Shown one piece after another: positions 41,183 through 43,055 of a DNA stretch of 43,055 nucleotides (the stretch's first letter is position 1; every line of letters starts with the position of its first letter). Below the pieces are notes generated by a model, which saw nothing but the letters and a program-made list of their open reading frames with translations, did not search any database and was not told where the DNA came from. Position numbers and translations under genes: made by a program. Source of the stretch: Bacteroidales bacterium (GTDB lineage Bacteria > Bacteroidota > Bacteroidia > Bacteroidales > UBA932); NCBI GenBank assembly GCA_016288775.1, contig JAEELG010000007.1, forward strand, positions 1-43,055, in the 5' to 3' direction.

Positions 41183-41944
41183 ATGGAAATGGAGATTCTT
41201 TTATACCAGATATCGCTGGTGCTTGCCGCCATAGCAAACCTGGCCATGGCGGCGGGACTGCTGGCTAACCAGAAAAAGTACGCCAACTATCCGGTATATT
41301 CACGGGCAAGGCTGATGATGATACTCTGGCTGGCGGTATTCGCTGTCGGCTATATGCTTCATTTTCTGTTCATGCCCCGCATCAACTGGCCCGCAGCGGC
41401 ATCGGCCCTGACGGTGTCATACTTCCACTGGGGCGCCATCTGCTTCTGCTGGGGATTCATTCCGCTGCTGAATCCGGACTTCCTCACCCGCAGGAGAATG
41501 ATTTGGGACATCGTCATCTACGCCGTCGGCCTGGCCTGTTACTGGACCGTGCCCCTGCTGTGGAGGGAAGCCCCTCTCGCCACCACCCTTTCCTATCTGG
41601 TCTTCTTCATTTTCTGCGGCGTTAACGTGGTGGTCTTCTACAAGACCTACAACCGCGTATGCTTCCGCCTGGTCAAGATGTCGTACGGCAATGTGAGCGG
41701 CTTCGTGCGCTGGATGCAGGCCAGCTGCGACCTCATCCTGCTGTTCGGCATCGGCAGCGTCGCCATTGTCGCAATTTTCCCCAACGATTTCTGGCCTTTC
41801 ACCGCCCTGGAAATCGTGGGCACTCTGGTATATGCTTATATCGTCTATTCCCTCAGCCACTACGGATCCGTCATCGAAACAGCCTCCAGGGCAACGGAGA
41901 ACGTGGCCGCAGTAGAGATGGACCGCAACATTCCGAAGCTATGA
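41183..41944 (+). CDS. Seven-transmembrane protein of unknown function
   Basis: A 253-aa membrane protein with about seven hydrophobic segments, including ISLVLAAIANLAMAAGLLA, LWLAVFAVGYMLHFLF, IVIYAVGLACYW, LVFFIFCGVNVVVFY and LEIVGTLVYAYIVYSL, and a hydrophilic C-terminal tail. The layout resembles the membrane sensor halves linked to signalling proteins in Bacteroidota, but I recognise no named family. The stop overlaps the ATG of the next gene (ATGA), so the pair probably works together. The ATG at 41183 is preferred to the TTG before it and to the ATG at 41189. Confidence 0.8.
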   Translation: MEMEILLYQISLVLAAIANLAMAAGLLANQKKYANYPVYSRARLMMILWLAVFAVGYMLHFLFMPRINWPAAASALTVSYFHWGAICFCWGFIPLLNPDFLTRRRMIWDIVIYAVGLACYWTVPLLWREAPLATTLSYLVFFIFCGVNVVVFYKTYNRVCFRLVKMSYGNVSGFVRWMQASCDLILLFGIGSVAIVAIFPNDFWPFTALEIVGTLVYAYIVYSLSHYGSVIETASRATENVAAVEMDRNIPKL

Positions 41945-43055
41945 AGACACGTCTCGCTTACATACTGGCAGCGCTGCTGATCCTGACGCTTTCGTCCTGC
42001 GAACGTTTCCAGCCCGTTTTCACTCCCGATACGTCCCAGGCCGACTCTCTGGTGGAAGCCGCCCACCTGGCCCACGACAGCGACCGCATCATCTTCCTGG
42101 CCGATTCGCTGGAGAACGCAGGCGATTTCGCCCCCATCAAGGCGAACTACTGGCGCGGCTACGGCCACTACGGAAAGTGGAACCAGAACCTGTGTCAGAA
42201 GTATTGGTATGAGGCTCTCTCAATGGAAGTCAAGAGCCGCGAGGAGCTGACTTTCTACGGCCGCTGCGCTAACCGTCTGTCCGATGTCCTGCTCACCGCC
42301 GGCGACTATGAGGCTGCCATGCGCGTGGCCCTTCCCGCAATGGAAAAGATGCGGGAGGAAGACGCCTCGGTCTGCCGCGACTACGCATACATGCTGGTCG
42401 TCACGGGCTGCTGCGAGCTGAACAACCGGAACTACCCGGAAGCCGACGCCTATTTCGACGAAGCATACAAACTCTTCATGCTGCTGATAGAAGACAACGG
42501 CGAGGACGGAGGTTCGTCGCATGAAGACAACCTCAAGACCTCAGTTGCCGGCCTCACCTCCATCGCCCGGCACTGCCTGGAGAAAAACAGGTACGCAGAG
42601 GTGCTTACATGGGTTGACAGGCTGGACGCCGTAATGGAAGAGTACCGCCGCCAGCCGGAAACCACCACGGCCAGCATCGACCGCCGCCAGACGCTCGCCA
42701 ACTTCTTCAGGGCCACGGCTCTGGAAGGACTGGGGAGGCGTACCGAAGCGGCCGCGGCATTCGACGCCGCTCAGGACAACCCCTTCGCCACCAGTTCCCA
42801 GGGAAGGGTTGAAGGAGCCCGGTACCTGATGCTCGCCAAGCGCTGGAACGAAGCGGCCGACAGTTACCGGAAGCTGGACGACGTTGCCGCGATCTTCGGC
42901 GTAGGACTGACTCTCGACAACATCCAGCAGTACCTGCTGCCCAAGCTCCGGGCCAACCTGAACGCCCGCCGCAACGACGAGGCCCTGGCCACCAGCATAC
43001 GCCTCAGCGACGCCCTGGACTCGGCGATCGTGCGCAACCGCAACGACAAGGCCGC
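41941..43055 (+). CDS. TPR-repeat lipoprotein, 5' part (runs off window)
   Basis: An open frame of 371 codons without stop. The signal MKTRLAYILAALLILTLSSC has a lipobox. The rest is helical and TPR-like: DSLENAGDFAPIKANYWRGY, LSDVLLTAGDYEAAMRVALP, CELNNRNYPEADAYFDEAYK, LEKNRYAEVLTWVDRLD and LEGLGRRTEAAAAFDAAQDN. The architecture matches extracytoplasmic TPR sensor domains of Bacteroidota signalling proteins, some of which continue into a transmembrane helix and a histidine kinase or DNA-binding domain. That part, if present, lies beyond the window. Confidence 0.85.
   Translation, partial: MKTRLAYILAALLILTLSSCERFQPVFTPDTSQADSLVEAAHLAHDSDRIIFLADSLENAGDFAPIKANYWRGYGHYGKWNQNLCQKYWYEALSMEVKSREELTFYGRCANRLSDVLLTAGDYEAAMRVALPAMEKMREEDASVCRDYAYMLVVTGCCELNNRNYPEADAYFDEAYKLFMLLIEDNGEDGGSSHEDNLKTSVAGLTSIARHCLEKNRYAEVLTWVDRLDAVMEEYRRQPETTTASIDRRQTLANFFRATALEGLGRRTEAAAAFDAAQDNPFATSSQGRVEGARYLMLAKRWNEAADSYRKLDDVAAIFGVGLTLDNIQQYLLPKLRANLNARRNDEALATSIRLSDALDSAIVRNRNDKA

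Overview
The window is a 43 kb chromosomal stretch of a high-GC member of the Bacteroidota, most likely a Bacteroidales anaerobe of the gut or rumen type. Four things point there. Gene starts lack Shine-Dalgarno sequences, and many are preceded by the Bacteroidota -7 box TAnnTTTG. Several families are typical of that phylum: PCMD, DUF1460, DUF5686, GH97, CarboxypepD_reg-like outer-membrane barrels, fused FeoAB, and a long-tailed S16. Many secreted proteins carry lipoprotein signals. Two ferredoxin-dependent 2-oxoacid oxidoreductases suggest amino-acid fermentation.

Layout. 1-3634 (+): 3' end of ilvE, a small TPR protein and a four-gene 2-oxoacid:ferredoxin oxidoreductase (ferredoxin, alpha, beta, gamma; branched-chain/VOR type). 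3631-8412 (-): iorA-iorB, a class I/II aminotransferase and an acetyl-CoA hydrolase/transferase-family CoA transferase, i.e. a transaminate-oxidise-conserve-CoA route that meets the first operon with overlapping stops. 8498-9751 (+): pgk, ending in a shared terminator. 9804-16981 (-): rpsP-rimM, an inhibitory-type serpin, a DUF5686 outer-membrane protein, and sufC - a very short sufD - ispE. 17095-23595 (-): psuK-psuG-sufB-pnuC and a GH97 glycosidase fused to an SGNH hydrolase; this places two unrelated genes between sufB and sufCD.

23673-26492 is the most unusual part. A gene resembling a REP-associated HUH/Y1 tyrosine transposase (RAYT), a short-chain dehydrogenase and a FeoB-associated Cys-rich peptide lie between two arrays built on the decamer GGCGCAGGTC. 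Both arrays obey the same spacing rule: about 32-34 nt between like-oriented copies, 25 nt for the head-to-head palindrome, and 37 nt for the opposite junction. They point outward in mirror image. This looks like a RAYT with cognate repeat clusters, and I flag it as the candidate undescribed system.

26500-43055: a 46-bp tandem repeat; feoAB, with a palindrome over its -33 region; a secreted endonuclease; deoD and mtnN (purine salvage); an envelope operon (GDPD lipoprotein-PCMD-DUF1460); an outer-membrane beta-barrel; CotH with a lysozyme-like protein; a PfkB sugar kinase converging on a Tat/lipobox D-aminoacylase-family amidohydrolase; and a 7-TM protein coupled to a TPR lipoprotein that runs off the end.

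All assignments come from reading the sequence and from family knowledge. No database search was run. I saw no rRNA, tRNA or true CRISPR array.
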